A stretch of DNA of 64,000 bases from assembly GCA_048013815.1 (NCBI GenBank), contig CM106586.1, positions 7,192,001 through 7,256,000 on the forward strand, in the 5' to 3' direction. The notes beneath the pieces are model-generated. The model saw only the letters and a program-made list of their open reading frames with translations. It did not search any database and had not been told where the DNA came from. Below are positions 61,955 through 64,000 of the stretch, in pieces. Each line of letters opens with the position of its first letter. Positions within the stretch are counted from its first letter, which is position 1. A program made the translations under genes and the position numbers. Source of the stretch: Setoptus koraiensis. Its lineage: Eukaryota; Arthropoda.

Positions 61955-64000
61955 AACAACAACACAAAGTGCCCAGTCAGCACAATGCGCGGCCAGCTCG
62001 GCGGACAACAGGCTCGCCGCTGGCAACACATGCCGCGACGCTGCCAAGATGACCGGGCAACGGCGAGCGGTCATTGTGCGATTGGCGCCAACAAGCAACG
62101 ACAGCGCGCCGGCCGCCGTACGACGGGTGCGCCGCTAATGGCACCGTATGGACACCTTTTATCGGCGGATGCCAATTACGGCTTATCTGGTCGTGTCGGC
62201 CGGGCCGGCAAACTGGCTCAGCGGCGCAGTCGGATGTGATTGCCGCTCTGCGGGCCGGCCGAACTGGCGCCGGCCAGCAGTCGGTGGCCGGGCCGGGCGG
62301 ACGGAAGCGCCCGAGCCGTCGCAGCAACAGCCGGCCCCAAATGACGGGCCGATACACAGGCGATACCCGGTGCAGCGCCGGTCGCATCTGGATATTGGTA
62401 GTGGCACGGATATGAGCGTGTGCCACGTGTAATTGTAATGGTTGCATAATGGTGTTAGGTGGTGCGCATCATTATTATCGCGGCACTATGATGATGATAG
62501 TTTCAATTTGCATAATAACACGCGCTCGCTGTCAGTCAGTGATTTTGTTGTTTTTATTGGTTTCGCTTAAACAACTCACTGACAGCCACGGCTGGCAGCT
62601 CGGGTTGCGCGGGGGCGCTCAGTGCGGGCAAAAGTTGATTAAAACACACGGCGGATACATGAGCTGTCTACCTGTGCGAAACGCGCGTTACGTCATGCAC
62701 ATATGCTCTCTCTCTCCCTCTCCCCTCTGACGCTCCACGCTCCATCTGAGCCGCACTACGTGGCTACGCGGCTGGAGTGTATGGCCGCGCAGCTAGAGTG
62801 TGTGGGAGAGCGGGGCGCGGGGGAGATGCTCGTGGCAGATAGCGCATGATTGATGGTAGTCGTAAACGTTTCAACTTGGACCGACAACAACAATTGATTG
62901 TTGCCGTTGCGCGCAGCCAGATACGTGCGTCGCAAGATATCACCGCGTTGTAGCGACCGCCGCCGCCGCAACAAATCCGCCTCAACAACAAATCCGCCGC
63001 CGCTTCAACGCGCGGACCCGCCGCCCCACCGTGCGGACCCGGCGCCGCAACGTGCTGCCGCCGCAAACCGCCGCTGCGCAACAACAACAATAACAGTAAT
63101 AATAGCAATAATAATAATAATAATAATAATAATGAGGCGCCCGGCGAGCGATTCATCAATCAACTCTCCGGGCCGACATTGTTCATTATATTAAGTGGAC
63201 AGGCGGCCAGATCGCCGGCGAGACGGCGCCAAGTGCCACTTGCCGCGCCCCACAAACAACAATGTCTCACTCTCGTCTCGGGCGTCTGGCTTCTTGCAGG
63301 GCCCCCGTCGGCCACAACGAGCCATCGCTCGCTAATTATCCGCCGCTAATTGCCTATTGTGCGCCCATTGTTGCGCGTGTGTGTGTGTCGCGGCAATTGA
63401 TTGTAGCGATCGTGCCACTGGCCCCAGTTTGCAGTCAGTGCCGCCAGTTGCTTCGTGGGGCAACTTACGTAAGATTGCTGGCGCAAGCTGCGCCAACAAA
63501 CGCTCGCCGGGCTAAGCGCGCTGGATAACGGCGGCCACTATCCGGTGCGCGGGGCTCGTTTCGCCGTTTGTTGCGCCCCCGCGCCACGCGTCGCCCGACC
63601 AAAACCATCGAGCGACCATCGGGCGACCGTCGAGCGACCGTCGAGCGACTGTCGAGTTTGCTCACCTACTAACCGCCAGACAAGCGGCTCGCTGTCACTT
63701 TGGCGCGATATTGGTGCGGCGAGCCAGATTGCCGGCAACAGCCAGCAAGAACAAAACAATATCCGTTCTCGGGCTTGTGATTGATGATTGTTTTGCACAA
63801 TTCAAATACGGCCAGGCCCCACATTAACACATCAGTGGGCGCGCACACTGTTGCCAAATACCCGCTCGATGGCTCTATCAGAGGCGGGGGCGCCATCACA
63901 CGAGCGCTCTATCAATCGTGCGTCGAGTGCGTCGGGCCCCAAATCGCCATTTCTCGTCTCGGCGCCGCTGTCCGTCGTCATTTGTTGTGAGCTAAACGCT

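Larger units (their letters stand above)
60276..64000. other. GC-rich region upstream of the sidestep-type gene
   Basis: Apart from the tandem repeats and the weak leader candidate listed here, there is only low-complexity DNA. It includes an (AAT)n run near 63.10-63.13 kb. No recognised exon reaches the right edge of the window. Introns or 5' regulatory DNA of the sidestep-type gene are expected here. Confidence 0.45.

Overview
This window is animal nuclear DNA, most likely from an arthropod. It holds split genes with short GT-AG introns and metazoan families: a sidestep-type immunoglobulin receptor, an Iroquois-class homeobox gene, an M13 neprilysin-type peptidase, UTP20, a class II ARF and a group XII phospholipase A2. 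The sidestep family and the conserved N-terminus of the neprilysin point to an arthropod. The compact genes would suit a mite or other chelicerate, but that is only a guess.

Layout. 0.2-0.9 kb (-): a two-exon secreted group XII PLA2 relative whose catalytic His is replaced by Leu. 1.9-2.5 kb (+): a broken intronless YIF1 copy. 2.6-9.7 kb (-): a large low-complexity protein built from three exons whose splice phases fit (about 2,220 aa), with repeated YENI motifs and no recognised family. 9.7-29.6 kb: about 20 kb with no convincing gene. It is GC-rich and full of degenerate minisatellites, and it contains one compositionally different island near 22-23 kb.

29.6-43.6 kb (+): a neprilysin-like membrane metallopeptidase. 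Its first coding exon (29,568-29,641) joins in phase to the transmembrane exon at 38,691. The roughly 9-kb first intron therefore holds a complete Iroquois-class homeobox gene on the opposite strand (35,590-38,085). 44.4-51.7 kb (+): UTP20 as a single 2,464-codon exon. 51.9-52.5 kb (-): an intronless class II ARF GTPase. 54.7-60.3 kb (-): a sidestep-family receptor in six visible exons, all joined in phase 1, with its 5' end not identified.

The window alternates between AT-rich gene-dense blocks (0-10 kb and about 42.4-52.9 kb) and GC-rich repeat-rich blocks (10-42 kb and 53-64 kb). One boundary falls inside the neprilysin gene. The genes are not an operon or pathway. The main architectural point is the developmental regulator nested inside a peptidase gene and next to a gene desert that may carry its regulatory DNA. 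All calls come from reading translations and splice signals; no database search was run.
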